DNA of 64,000 nt from assembly GCF_029931775.1 (NCBI RefSeq), contig NC_079312.1:131301872-131365871 (forward strand), read 5' to 3'. The notes below the pieces were generated by a model. The model was not told the DNA's origin. It did not search any database and worked only from the letters and a program-made list of their open reading frames with translations. The DNA is from Euleptes europaea (Eukaryota; Chordata; Lepidosauria; Squamata; Sphaerodactylidae). Shown piece by piece: positions 12,061 to 22,984 of this stretch. Positions within the stretch are counted from its first letter, which is position 1; each line of letters starts with the position of its first letter. The position numbers were made by a program, and so were the translations under genes.

Positions 12061-12164
12061 CCAGTCATGTAATGATTACACTGCCTGTCTCATGCAGAAG
12101 CTATTGCATTTTTATTCTGATCTCCCTCCAAGAAGAGCAGGATGGAATACAGAGTTTTTTCCTC

Positions 12165-12295
12165 CTCCATTTTTTCCTCACAACAACACTTTGAGGTAAA
12201 ATAGGCTGAGAAAGAGTCGCTGCTAGCTCAAGATCTGTGAGCTTCATGGCTGAGGGCATTTGAATCCAGGCCTCTCCAGTCCCCAGCTTATATCT
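12165..12295 (-). mobile_element. MIR-like SINE / LINE tail
   Basis: A second reversed tail 100 bp further on, with CCTCACAACAACACTTTGAG, GAGCTTCATGGCTGAGGGCA and TTTGAATCCAGGCCTCTCC. Confidence 0.55.
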
Positions 12296-13408
12296 CACTG
12301 GTTTTTCTACATATAAACCCAACAAAACTAATAGTAACATCAAGGAGAAACTTCTTGGACCCCACTTTTTTCATCTTGAGCTGTCATCAATAGTGATCCA
12401 ACATATTTTCAAACAAAATTTACAAAGTTTACCACGTTTTTCCTATTTAATTCCTTCTGAAGCCAACTTTCTAAACATACACACACACACACATCAAAAC
12501 GTGGAACCATCTGAGGGTAGTGCTGGAATAGCCTGAACTTTTCAGACTCACAAATAATGGTCTCCAAGGAATGAAAAGCTCTAGCTGGAACCCACACATG
12601 AATGAAACCACAGTCCTCCCACAGACCGACCTCAGATTCACTTTCTGGCCTACGAGAGATAAGCACTTTCCCTTCTGCTCCAGTGCGCCGCAAAAAGCTG
12701 CTCGGCTGCCAAAGGAAAAGGAAGAATCCTGATAGCACGCAGTATCTGCCCATTTTGCCACATATGGTTTGGACTGTGCTCCAGGGCACTCAAAAGGAAC
12801 CTTTCGCAGAGAGAGATGAAGTGTCAGAACGCCACTTTATCCCACAACTCATCATCCAAATAGTTTTGGCCCGTCTAAGCTTCTCCGTTGCTTGAACCAG
12901 CTGCTTCTCAAACTGATCTCACCCGAGTGCCTCTCTCTTTCTCTCTCTCTCACACACACATACACAACAGCAGCAAAATCGCTCCTGCCGGGGGAAAGGA
13001 GAAAGGTTGTAAGGCAAAACAACCTGGGGGGGGGGGGGTGGCGAGGAACAAATATTAATTATGCCCCTTTTGGCTGCCAAAGACTGGCTCGCAAATTCAT
13101 AAATGCAGATACATTAAAAAAAATTGAAAAGGTGATCTGGGAATCGGTTTTAGTGAGGTCTGGGGCCCCAGCACACCAGAAAGGCGCACAGCTACTTCTT
13201 TTGGCACCCGAAATACTTTGCCAGCTGGGAGGAAGGGAGTTCTCAGCAGGTGCTGGCTCAAAATCCAGTGGAAGGGTGCCTGGCTGCTGGCAAGCAGCAA
13301 AGGCCGAGGCCGGATTGAAAATTTTCATGAAAAAACCTTAACATCTTGTAGTATCAGATGGGGTGATGAACTATTCTACTAAGTTCTAATTCCCTCTCTA
13401 AAAGTGGT
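12296..13408. other. Unassigned intergenic DNA with simple repeats
   Basis: Holds an (AC)n tract at about 12478-12493, a TC/AC tract at about 12930-12963 and a G run at about 13026-13038. No gene is seen. Confidence 0.6.
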
Positions 13409-13458
13409 TGGGTCGGCAAACTGAAGAAGATTCGAAACGCGTCTTTGCGACGGACCCA
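13409..13458 (+). ncRNA. Hammerhead-like ribozyme motif, ACGCGU stem III
   Basis: Order seen: stem I strand TGGGTC-G-GCAAA, core CTGAAGA, a very short stem II (GATTC, weak), GAA, self-complementary ACGCGT, C, then TTTGC and GACCCA closing stem I. Stem I pairs over 5 bp, an internal loop, then 6 bp. Such tiny palindromic stem III versions are known from Penelope-like retroelements and would fold best as dimers. Against activity: stem II is nearly absent and one extra A follows the core. Confidence 0.45.
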
Positions 13459-15729
13459 CCTTGGACCGCATTGTTGTTTTGTTTTGTTACTATTGTGATT
13501 GTAATACCACCATCGTTGTGTATTGCTTACAACTACCACTATTGTTGTGTATTGCTTATAGCCATATCTTTTTGGGTTTATATTCAGCCCGGGAGGCTTT
13601 ATTTTTATTTTTGTTTAGCTCTTCGGCTTTCCTCTATTTTCAGCCTATTGGCACTGCCTTAAGCCCTGCGAGGCTAGCCCTGCGAGGCTATTGTGTGTGT
13701 GTTTTTGACACACTTTTCATTTGTTTTGGTGGTCTATTTTCAATACATTTGACAGTAAGACAAACACAATTGTTTTTTGATATTGATGTTTATTATTTTG
13801 AGCCACGGGCTGCCTCTTTGTACAGTTACCACTGTTTTCAGCATAGGTTCCTTCTTTCTCCACGGCAACTGAGTGGAGGCGGCTCTCAGCTGGAGCTGAT
13901 GGTGGGGGCAGGTGAGCCTCAGCCATTGCTCAGTCTAACACACCTGCTTGCTCGTGGTAGAGTTCTGCATGCATGTGATCATGCGGTCAAACTGCAAGGC
14001 TGAAAGAGTACACAATTTGTTTTGCATGTGCTGCACGTCTTTTGGACTAATCTGTGCTGCTATGTGGGATTCACACTGTCAGCATGGCCCTTCAGGTAGT
14101 TACAATATAGCTGTCCCATGACCTCCACTGTGAGAGGAATCTCACCTGCTCTCTAGGAAGGGAAAGGTCAGACAGTTCTGTGAGATTTTCCAGAACTGTT
14201 AAGGGATGGGAGGATCTATTTTTAGACTACTTATCTGCATGGCAGGAAAAATTTTCACCTGCTAATTTACTGCATGTCAGGTTGCTGTTAAAGGCACAGA
14301 AAAAGGCTGGGTGGGGGAGAGCTGATTTATATGTTTACATACTGGAAGCAAATGTGAGATATCCCTAGGGGACTGTAACTTCCCCCTAAAAACTAAGGTG
14401 GCCAAACCAAAATTAAAGGGAGATCGGCCATTAATGGCTCCTGTTCTACACAGTTCTGTGGCGGCAAAACATTTTGGGGAGTTGTTTGCACAAATAGAAT
14501 CAGGAATTTATCTCACGGAGGTAATTATGTGGTTAGCAACCATACATATGAATTGGCCCCTACAAACCGTGCCTCTGTATGTGGCTAATCAGCCAAAAAC
14601 TGAGCCTGGAGGCCTCTCAAGGCACTTAGGTCAAGACCCTCACCTGTATATAACACCTCTACATGTTTTGGATCTTTCATGCAAGCAAATAGGATTGAAC
14701 CCTATGACGGATTATGGCAACCATTTAAAGCCATGAGGCACAATATGAGCAGGGTTGCTACGCGGCCTGGATTAAAAATGCTCTGTCCCTTAAACAGAGG
14801 CTCAGTGCTAGCAATGGGCGGTTGAAGCTTTTCATGGCATGGAGCTAAATAACATTATGTGGTAAATAACATCCCATTAAACAAGGGACTGGCCAATTTT
14901 CTCCTGGCAACCACAGATAGAAATCTAATAACCAATAAAAGTACAACTCAGAAACTGAATGTGATATGTTTCAGATTATTTTTTAAAAAAATTATAGCTT
15001 CCAGTCCCTGTCCCCCACCCACCCCAAATCGAAAGTTCTGTACAATGGAAGAGTGCCATCTGGTTTCAAATGGAAGGGACAGTGAACGTTACAGCATAAC
15101 TACAAATGCCTGTTCAGGGCAGATATTCTCTTCTCTTGTGCAAGTTACACAAGATGGTGCTTGAGAAAAGGTCGCTGTCCAGTTGCTTTTTTCCAAGACA
15201 AACACCAGGTGGCGTTTGACATCAAAAGATGGAGATCTCAAGTAACTTCTTTTAATTGTTTAGCTGTCCTTTAGGGGTCATTTCACACACAAACACGTTG
15301 TAAGGTGGTCAGACGCAAAAGAGGACAATACTTATGTGCCTTTAACAGTTAATGGAAAAGAGAAAAGTGTTAATGGATACTGCTTTTCTCACCGTTACAC
15401 AACAAACAGCACATGCCTGAAGTCCCTCTTTGGTGCACATATTATGACTGTAGAGGCCTGCAGAGAAAGTGTCATCTGTTTTGTGCAATCTGAACCCTTC
15501 TTTACTGAGATATGCATTTCAGCTACTTTTACTTCTGGGCTATTTGAGTTTTGTACAATGCATTGACGCTATGATTATCTTTCCGATGTTCGATTTGTGT
15601 ACATTTCCTGTTATTGATATTCTCCCTACTGACTAACTCCTTTTTGTCACACACAAGAAAATTCTTGGTACCAAGGGGAAACCAAAGGGATTGAGCTAAA
15701 CATTATCTAACAACCAATAAATTTATTTT
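13459..15729. other. Unassigned intergenic DNA downstream of a hammerhead-like motif
   Basis: The first 300 bp are T-rich and may belong to the retroelement that carries the motif at 13409. A 14-bp tandem repeat (AGCCCTGCGAGGCT) lies at about 13663-13690. Nothing else is recognised. Confidence 0.4.
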
Positions 15730-15844
15730 TATTATATATTGTGCACAAATGTATTTAAAAACACAGGGCCTAAAATACAGGCTCCCGAAAAAGCACAAAC
15801 ATAGTTACAAATATTACCAACACATAACAGTTGATGCTAGTACA

Positions 15845-15995
15845 TAAAATGACCAAAATCTGACCAGACGCATTTTGGCCTTTTACAGGCCTTCCTCAGT
15901 GGTCATATATACACAGTTTTACAATACACATCCTGACATATGCACAAACATTGTGCAGGATGTGTATTATAAAACTGTGTATGTATGACCACTAA
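15845..15995. mobile_element. Palindromic Penelope-type terminal relic
   Basis: Arms at about 15898-15945 and 15955-15993 are reverse complements (shared blocks TACACAGTTTTA and AATACACATCCTG). The left arm leads into the hammerhead-like motif at 15862-15904; the right arm keeps only its outer part (ACCACTAAGGCCTGGTC). Head-to-head inverted terminal repeats with ribozyme motifs are typical of Penelope-like elements. It is a fossil with no coding part. Confidence 0.5.
15862..15904 (-). ncRNA. Hammerhead-like ribozyme motif, minus strand
   Basis: On the minus strand: GACCA, CTGAGGA, A, GGCCT-loop-AGGCC (a perfect 5-bp stem II), AAAATGCGTC, TGGTC. The outer GACCA/TGGTC strands form a perfect 5-bp stem I, and the C of GTC is in the cleavage position. 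Departures: the expected GAAA reads AAAA, and one extra A follows the CUGANGA core. This is the copy with the best-paired stems in the window. Confidence 0.5.
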
Positions 15996-16005
15996 GGCCT
16001 GGTCA

Positions 16006-16032
16006 GTAGTGAAGAGGGACCTGGCAACCCTA
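16006..16032 (-). mobile_element. hAT-type MITE fragment
   Basis: Only the terminal 26 bp of family A (GAAGAGGGACCTGGCAACCC). Confidence 0.7.
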
Positions 16033-16281
16033 TCGCTCACATTTTATGGCCCCGATCCATAAATATTGCAATGAAATAACCCATTTTGATTTCTACAGTC
16101 ATTGCCTGCATTTCAGATTTTGTATTTGACTATGGTATTTGTAGCCTACAATTTGTGTCAGGCCAGCTGGCAGCTATTTGCAAAACTTTTAAAGTAAGTT
16201 GCTGTTTTGTGCTGTACCAATGGGGAAAGTGGGTGGACTAGACAAAAGGTCTTATTGATCTTGAGGGCCTAACTGCACATC

Positions 16282-16500
16282 GGGGAGAGGCTGTGGCTCA
16301 GTGGTAGAGCATCTGCTTGGCATGCAGACGGTCCCAGGTTCAATCCCCGGCATCTCCAGTTAAAGGGACTAGGCAAGTAGGTGATGTGAAAGACCTCTAC
16401 TTGAGACCCTGGAGAGCCACTGCCGGTCAGAGTAGACAATGCTGACTTTGATGGACCAAGGGTCTGGTTCAGTATAAGGCAGCTTCATGTGTTCATGTGT
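16282..16500 (+). mobile_element. tRNA-Ala-headed SINE (family C), full length
   Basis: The head follows the tRNA-Ala pattern: GGCTGTGGCTCAGTGGTAGA (A box), a TTGGCAT anticodon loop giving a GGC anticodon, and GGTTCAATCCCCGGCATCTC (B box). Its body then runs through GGAGAGCCACTGCCGGTC and GGACCAAGGGTCTGGTTCAG to a TTCATGTGTTCATGTG tail. It is a retroposon, not a tRNA gene. Other copies lie at 26545, 48218 (partial), 53993 (split) and 59190. Confidence 0.9.
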
Positions 16501-16733
16501 ACAAGTCTTCCACAGGGACTTGTAGTCAAACATCAACTTCAAGTGCCCCACTGGAACCTCAGTTCTCAGTTGCACAGAGCCCTAGTTTGCATTGGCTTTT
16601 GCCTTTCCTGCACTATTTTCCTGACCCAGAACAGGCATGGGTGGAACTATTTACTCCATTGCTAGCTGCACATTTCGCTCATCACTATATGTACAGCCCA
16701 TAATGGGGCAAACAGCTCCCCCCCAGGGCTGTT

Positions 16734-16752
16734 TAGGAGGTTGGCAACCCTA
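16734..16752 (+). mobile_element. hAT-type MITE 3' tip
   Basis: GGAGGTTGGCAACCCTA only; the body is absent. Confidence 0.5.
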
Positions 16753-17660
16753 CAGCCAGCACCGTGGGGACCACTGAGCAGACACCCAGTCAGCAGCATC
16801 AACAACAGCCATTGGCTCACCCAACACCTCTGTTGGTGGATTGGGAGGAGCAAACACTGATAGTTGTCGCTGCTGAAGGACTTGTGCAAAGCAATTTCTG
16901 CAACGTGGTGGAGCTGCTGGGGCTTGGCTCTGCTTGTTCATGGCCATCAGCAGCCCTCCCGGCAAGTGACCTACCAGGAACTTTCCTGGTAAGTTAAATG
17001 GCTGGTCCACCCTGGTGGATATGTAGTGCCTTGAAACTTTGGTATATTCACAGCCTCCTAATTAACATGTGATAATCTTCTTGGGTCAGGGAGGCAGGAC
17101 CACTGTCATCTATTTAGGAAAGTTTTACTGATTTAAAATTCTACTTTACCTTTCAGAGCTAGAGGGAGGCCCTCTGCCTATGTGATATCCTTTGCATTAG
17201 ATGAAGGTTCTTCCTTTGATGCTGGGGAGCAGCTATTGGCGTTAAAAAAAAACGACAGGTAAAGAGGACGGAGCAGCAGGAACCCTTCCTATCACACAGT
17301 TACTGAAGGCACAGAAGAACTCCAAGTCAAGATAAGGCAACCTTAAGATTTGTGGAGGAGAAGCAATCTGTCGTTTGTATAGGACACAGCATTCTGTGCC
17401 AAAGGGGGATGAGGAAGAGATACCCTGGGATTATGATTGACTGCAAGGAGAGAAAAGGCTGATAAGGGCCATGCAGTTCAATCTCCATCTACAATTCTTT
17501 CATCCTACAGGATGGCATCTAGGGCTTTAAAAAGGGTCCCTTTTTGCTGATCCAGAAACGTATCTATGCTCCGGCCTGTTCCTGATTTAGGTAGATACTT
17601 CTTCCACCTCTAATTGTTTGTGCAATTGCCAGCTTTCTTTGATAGTGAACCTTCTATGAT
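16753..17660. other. Unassigned intergenic DNA
   Basis: Nothing recognisable. Confidence 0.5.
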
Positions 17661-17664
17661 GGGA

Positions 17665-17870
17665 TCAGGTGGGTAGCCCTGTTGGTAGCCAGTGGAAGAG
17701 CTACATTTGAGTTTAGTAGCACCGTAGAGAACAAGGTATAAGCTTTCAAGAGTGAAAGCTCCCTGCTGTGAGACTCAAAAGGTATCCGACATAGGGACTT
17801 TTGAAAATTTATACCCCAAAAATCTTGTTGGTCTCTAAGGTGCTTCTGGACTCAAATCAAGCTCTTCTAT
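17665..17870. mobile_element. Penelope-type terminal relic, inverted arms
   Basis: The left arm holds TTTGAGTTTAGTAGCACCGT and GGTATAAGCTTTC. The right arm holds TTTATACCCC and TCTCTAAGGTGCTTCTGGAC in the opposite sense. This is the same head-to-head design as 42193-42505 (shared ...AAGGTGCT.CTGGACTC logic), but too decayed to show a ribozyme core. Confidence 0.5.
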
Positions 17871-18588
17871 GATCGGGAATCTCTTGGGGGCTTTTGCCCC
17901 AGCCTTTCTCCTTTATTCTCTGCTGGGTGAAAAGGGAGTTCAGAATGTGGGTTAGCAGAGATCTGTATGGACAAGGATTATTATTGATGCTGTATATAAA
18001 TGTTTAAATAAGTTATCAAAGCCCTCTTGGGGGGAAGACATGAGAAAAAAGGAACTGCATCCAGATTCTCTGTGGCACTTACAGATGCCAGCTTCTTAAC
18101 ATCTGTGTGATAAGCAGAAGTTCAGCAAATAAACCTTCCCTGTCTTTCACTGCATTTCCACATGAGCAGCTGTAGCAGTTCCTAAATTTTACCACCTAGC
18201 TGTCTTTTAAACAGAAAAAGGTGCCAGGGAGGAAATGTGGACAACGCTACAATCAAAGCATGATACTATTATGGTAATTAATTTTTTTGTAATTCACCCT
18301 TCAGATGACAGCAAAATCTTCACACCATTTCACAATCAAATAATACTACTAGAATTAAAATCAGCAAAACAAAAATGACAGAATTCATAATAATGCAAGA
18401 AATAAAACCAAGAATGACCACAATACAACCACATTAACAGCAAAGCAAAAAAAAAAAAAAATTCATTTTCAGAATACAAATCACATGCCAAAACACCATC
18501 TGGATATTAGTCTGGCACCTGAAAGCCAACAAAGAAGAAACACAGCAAACTAATAAAGGAGTGGGGGGAAGGGTTCCATCATAACTTT
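17871..18588. other. Unassigned intergenic DNA
   Basis: Ends in an A run at about 18447-18461. Nothing else is recognised. Confidence 0.5.
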
Positions 18589-18596
18589 GGTGCCAC

Positions 18597-18800
18597 TCAA
18601 GTTGCCAGGTCCCTCTTTGCCACTGGCAGGAGGTTTCTGGAGCAGAGCCTGAGGAGGGCGGGGTTCGGGGAGCGACTTCAATGTCATAGAGTCCAGTTGC
18701 CAGAGCAGCCATATTCTCCAGGTGATCTGATCTCTATCGGCTGGAGATCAGTTGTAATAGCGGGAGATCTCCTGCTATAACCTGGAGGTTGGCAACCCTA
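18597..18800 (+). mobile_element. hAT-type MITE, family A
   Basis: Full-length copy with a worn 5' end (TCAAGTTGCC). Exact GGTGCCAC octamers lie at 18589-18596 and 18801-18808. Confidence 0.9.
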
Positions 18801-18808
18801 GGTGCCAC

Positions 18809-19867
18809 TAATGAGAAGGCACTGTCCCATGTACTATCCTACAATATCTCAATCCTTGCACCACCAAGTTGCCAGATTTAAAGGCCAAGGCGTAGCCTCT
18901 GCTTCAACAAGGTTGCTTCCACAGAGACTTTTCCTTCACTTTGGTGTCAGAGTAATTTTTTTTAACATCCACTCAATATCATGCTCCGCTCATTCCTTTT
19001 CCATCTACAGTAGCCAATAGGATTCCCAGTTTAACTGTCTAATAGGTGAAAGAGGATAGCTGCATTCCACCAGGTTCCCTCAAAACATTTATGTTGTTTA
19101 CTAGCAGGGTAACCACCTTTTCCCAGTAGGGCTTCTCTGCAAAAATTCTCCAGCTGCAACGTTTCCTAGTGGGTCAGGGGAATTTCCTCCTTATTTTTCT
19201 GCAATAGCAAGGCTCCAAAGGAATTTTATTTGATTCAAAAAGCATACTACATCTTAAGGAAAAGCTCCTGATCTTGCAGTCCCTGAAGCTGAAGTTATAT
19301 TTCAAACAAACAAATTAATCCAGTTTTCTGTTCACAGCTCAGTTTGGGTCAGCAACATGGCATGTGTGCGCACATATGTGCTAATTGCCATTTAAAGGTT
19401 TGCCTGATCAGAATGTCATATTCGACTTGTTTAAAAGTACAGGGGGTCCAGATCTGCTGTCTTATGGACCCTGAGCATGCTGCTTTTCAGGCTCTTCTGG
19501 TTCACTAGCAAACCTGAACCCGAGAACCTGTGCCTGCTGCCATCGGCATTTTGCAAGGGACTGGACAAAATGCAAGCAGCTATTATGTGCAAGAGAAAAG
19601 TGAAGGTATTGGATGAAATGGCTGGAGGATCACATCAGTGGCAGTGCTGAATTAATGCAGCCAATAGAATAAAATAGGTGATGTGCCCAGCAGTTGCATC
19701 AGGAGCAGATATTCAACTAGTGAAGCTTTTTCCCTTTGTGGTGGGCCCACTGCATCTGTTGAATTTTAGCTTGCTGTTGTCAAGACCTGCCCACCCATGC
19801 AGCTGATAAAGCACAGAAAGAAAAAAGGGGACTGCATGGGGAAAGGCACCCCCCAAATAATCTTTAA
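18809..19867. other. Unassigned intergenic DNA
   Basis: Nothing recognisable. Confidence 0.5.
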
Positions 19868-20452
19868 GGTCGTTTATGCATGGGTACTTTCACACATGAT
19901 TGTACCCAGTCTGTCTCGGTTGTTCCTTGGAGTTATGAGTGAGTTTTCCGTCCATTAGCTATGACCTCACTGCCAGCCCTCACAAATCCTGGGACTTCCT
20001 GTTCCTCTGTTAACCTGATTCTTCCTCTCCCCTAGCTTAACTTGGGTGAAATCCCCATGCATAAGGCAAAGTGCAGGACACACAAGCTTGGTTTATCTCA
20101 CAACCAATTACAAAGCAGCGTATAAAGATGCGGGATTCAAATGCTTCCTGCTTCCTCAAAGCTCTTTCTGAGCAGAAGAAAGGCTTTTTAAAACCGAGGC
20201 TTGGATTTCTCTCCCTCCCCCATTTCAGATTGCTTTGTTTTTTGTTCTTAAAATGCTTTTTTATGCAGCAATTGGGTTGGGGGGGAATTTTCTCTCACAG
20301 TAACCTCTACAAAGTAAGCCAATTGCAGAGCAGCATTTAAAGAAGCAGGGGCTTGATTTGAGCTTGGAGACTGCTGGTGCATAGATTCCCAACAGGAAAG
20401 AGTGGGTCCAGTGAGCAACAAACATCAGGTAAAACTCCCGTGCATAAACGAG
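19868..20452 (+). mobile_element. Inverted-repeat element, family D, about 585 bp
   Basis: Starts GGTCGTTTATGCATGGGTAC and ends, in reverse, CTCGTTTATGCACGGGAG. It is homologous over its whole length to the element at 50030-50611; both share CTGTCTCGGTTGTTCCTTGG and CTTGGAGACTGCTGGTGCAT. An internal GAAATCCCCATGCATAAGG near 20050 is itself an inverted copy of the terminus, so the first 200 bp look like a complete smaller element. No target duplication is evident. A non-autonomous DNA transposon is likely; superfamily unknown. Confidence 0.65.
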
Positions 20453-20529
20453 CTAAGTCAGTTATGTTATGCAAATTGATCACCAGCAGAAAGAAAAACA
20501 CTCACCGTTCTGTGTTAAATTAGCATAGT

Positions 20530-20735
20530 GTGACGATCTCAGAAGCTAAGCAGGGGCAGCCCTGGTTAGTATTTGGATGGGAGACCCCCAAGGAATACCA
20601 GGGTTGCTGTGCAGAGGAAGGCACTGGCAAACCACCTCTGTTAGTCTCTTGCCATGAAAACCCCAAAAAGGAGTTGCCATAAGTCGGCTGCAACTCAGCT
20701 TATGGCACTTTACACACACACACACAAACACACAA
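20530..20735 (+). mobile_element. 5S-rRNA-headed SINE (family E)
   Basis: GATCTCAGAAGCTAAGCAGG, CCTGGTTAGTATTTGGATGG and GAGACC reproduce the internal promoter half of 5S rRNA. They are followed by GGCACTGGCAAACCACCTCT, GTTGCCATAAGTCGGCTGCA and a (CA)n tail. The 5' third of the 5S part is missing. It is a retroposon, not a 5S gene. A reverse copy lies at 57094-57325. Confidence 0.85.
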
Positions 20736-21317
20736 CACGAGAAATATAGTACTGCCACCAGTCACTAATATTGTGATTGAATAATTCTGTTCTCCGGTAC
20801 ACAAGAGGGCTCCGCATGCAAAAGTCGCCTTTGCAGACCAAAAGCCACCCCTTGCATTTCATGACTGTTTGGCCCACTCATAACTCTCCCCCTCCCCCAA
20901 AAAAACTTTCTGTGCATAACATACACCAGTAGGCAGGAACACTTCATGCGAGTGAAAATGTAGGCCAAAATACAGCTGTTAACCTTTGCTGCGCTATGCA
21001 ATTATTTGGTTTTTGCTGCTGGAGGTTAACACATCTATCCCTCTGGGATTGGGGTCCAGGGGTAGGCAAGAACAAGTGAGCTCTTCTTCCTTCCAGAGAC
21101 CTCCCTGCTAAGGAACGGGAGAAGCTTACTCAGCTTTTATTGCCTGTTTTGACTGCCAGCATAATGTGTTTAGTGACACACAGTGAAAGCGTGTCCATAC
21201 TGGTTTCTCCCTTAATTGCTACTGGTGCTCCTAGACATCACCTTCCCTAGCAACAGCAGCTGCATGCAAATCTGGAAGCAAAACCGGAAGTACCTCATAA
21301 AAAGACGCACCTAGTAT
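20736..21317. other. Unassigned intergenic DNA
   Basis: Nothing recognisable. Confidence 0.5.
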
Positions 21318-21645
21318 CTCTGGCAGTCTTCAAGCAACAGCTGGAGGAACACTTGTCAAGGATGCTCTAGGCCAGGGGTGTCAAACTTAAGGCCTGAGAG
21401 CCAGATCTGGCCCCTTGAGAGCTCCAATCTGGCCTGCGAACCAGCCAAAGCAGCCACCCCCCGCCCCTTCATGATCTGGGCTGGCGAGGCATGGCCCGGC
21501 CTGACCAAGTGACATTTATGTCTTATCCGGCCCTCATAACCATTGAGTTTGACACCCCTGCTCTGGGCTGATTCTGCATTGAGCAGGGGATTGGACTAGA
21601 TGGCCTGTATGTCCCCTTCCAGCTCTATGATTCTATGATCATGGG
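21318..21645 (+). mobile_element. CR1-type LINE 3' end, split by a hAT element
   Basis: TTCAAGCAACAGCTGGAGGA and CACTTGTCAAGGATGCTCTA encode the end of the CR1 protein. After the insertion the tail continues GCTGATTCTGCATTGAGCAG and GGACTAGATGGCCTGTATG, and ends in the CR1 octamer ATTCTATG. It is only the last 140 bp of a CR1. Confidence 0.85.
21373..21560 (+). mobile_element. hAT-type MITE inserted in CR1
   Basis: The termini are CAGGGGTGTCAAACTT and, in reverse, CAGGGGTGTCAAACTC. Flanking octamers CTCTAGGC (21365-21372) and CTCTGGGC (21561-21568) match at 7 of 8 positions. The interior matches the GAGAGCCAGATCTGGCCC style of Charlie-like non-autonomous elements. 188 bp, non-coding. Confidence 0.9.
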
Positions 21646-21651
21646 GCTTGG

Positions 21652-21860
21652 TAGGGCTGCCAGCTCCAGGTTGGGAAATACCTGGAGATTTTTGGGGCAG
21701 AGCCTGAGAAGGGTGGGGTTTGGGGAGGGGAGGGACTTCAATGCCATAGAGTCCAATTGCCAAAGTGGCCATTTCCTCCAGGTGAACTGATCTCTGTCAC
21801 CTGGAGATCAGTTGTAATAGCAGGAGACCTCCAGCTAGTACCTGGAGGTTGGCAACCCTA
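21652..21860 (+). mobile_element. hAT-type MITE, family A
   Basis: Complete copy between exact GGGCTTGG octamers (21644-21651 and 21861-21868). Confidence 0.92.
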
Positions 21861-21868
21861 GGGCTTGG

Positions 21869-22339
21869 AGTTACTATTTCTGGTTCTGTGGAATGGATTG
21901 TGCGCCCACTCCTACTAGGGATTCTAGTACTTGGGGGTTAGCAGACATCAGTATGGTGAACATCTACTTTGTAAGTAACTAACATCCCATCATCTTCAAA
22001 ATACACTGCAATCAATAGAAAAAGATAGTATTACAATCTGGAAGCATCTTTACTACCTTAATTGGACAACGTTTTCCTAAACAGAATTGGAAGGAATTAC
22101 TCATTAGAGCAACTTTATTGTTACTTTCACATGGAGGTTTTGCTCTTCATACTGCTCCCCCCCCCCCAACTGTAGTAGATTATTCCCAAGGCTTCCACAC
22201 AACACTGTCATGAAGTCATCTACCTTCCAGGGATCTGTGTGGACAGGAAGATGCAGATTTCCTTATCTCCCCATGTACACCCCGTGCAAACCTGGCGCCA
22301 TTTCACCCACACACACTGGTGGGCTTTTTGTCATTTTCT
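21869..22339. other. Unassigned intergenic DNA
   Basis: A C run lies at about 22158-22166. Nothing else is recognised. Confidence 0.5.
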
Positions 22340-22760
22340 TTAGAAATCTGGGGTGTGAAAGTTGGACCATGAAGAAAGCTGACAAGAAGAAAGTTGATTC
22401 ATTTGAAATGTGATATTGGAGGACTTTCACAAATACCACAGACCACCAAAAAGACAAATGAGTGGTTCTAGATCTAATCAAGGCTGAACTCTCCCTATAA
22501 GGTAAAATGACCAAACTGAGGCTATCATACTTTGGGCACATTGTGAGAAGAAAAGACTCACCGGAAAAGACAATCATGCCAGGAAAAGCTGAAGGCAGCA
22601 GAAAAAGAGGAAGACCCAGCATGAGATGGATTGATTCAATAAAGGAAGCCACGTCCTTCAGTTTGCAAGACCTGAGCAAGGCTATCAAAAACAGGCCTTT
22701 TCAGAGGTCATCACAAGTCAGAAGCAACTTGGCGGCACTGAACACAAATAGGTATACTGC
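22340..22760 (+). mobile_element. RTE-BovB LINE, 3' end
   Basis: The encoded strings TKLRLSYFGHIVRRKDSPEK, RKRGRPSMRWIDSIKEAT and SLQDLSKAIKNRPF are the C-terminal end of the BovB ORF2 protein. GAAGAAAGCTGACAAGAAGA and CTTGGCGGCACTGAACAC give the preceding codons and the 3' end. It is 5'-truncated. BovB is widespread in squamates, which supports the assignment of the window. Confidence 0.9.
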
Positions 22761-22792
22761 TGTAGTGTCATTTGGCTATAGCTGTATGTGGT

Positions 22793-22980
22793 GGCAGAAA
22801 GTGCCGCCAAGTCAAAGCTGGTTTATGGCGACCCCATAGGGTTTTCAAGGCAAGAGACGTTCGGAGGTGGCTTGCCATTGCCTGCCTCCACTTGGGCTGA
22901 GAGAGTTCTAAAAGAACTGCAACTGGCCCCAGGTCACCCAGAAGGCTTCATGTGGAGGAGTGAAGCCTGCTGGGTTTGGC
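22793..22980 (-). mobile_element. SINE fragments (family E tail plus MIR-like block)
   Basis: GTGCCGCCAAGTCAAAGCTG, TTATGGCGACCCCATAGGG and GGTGGCTTGCCATTGCCTGC form the reversed tail of the 5S-headed SINE. A reversed AGGTCACCCAGAAGGCTTCA block follows, as in family B. Confidence 0.7.
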
Positions 22981-22984
22981 TGTA

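Noticed and set aside
13461-14003. 180-codon open frame after the hammerhead-like motif
   Set aside because: Composed of T-rich sequence with no retroelement domain; not supported as coding.
16282-16353. A tRNA-Ala gene
   Set aside because: The head has A and B boxes, but it is followed by a fixed SINE body that recurs at 26545 and 59190.
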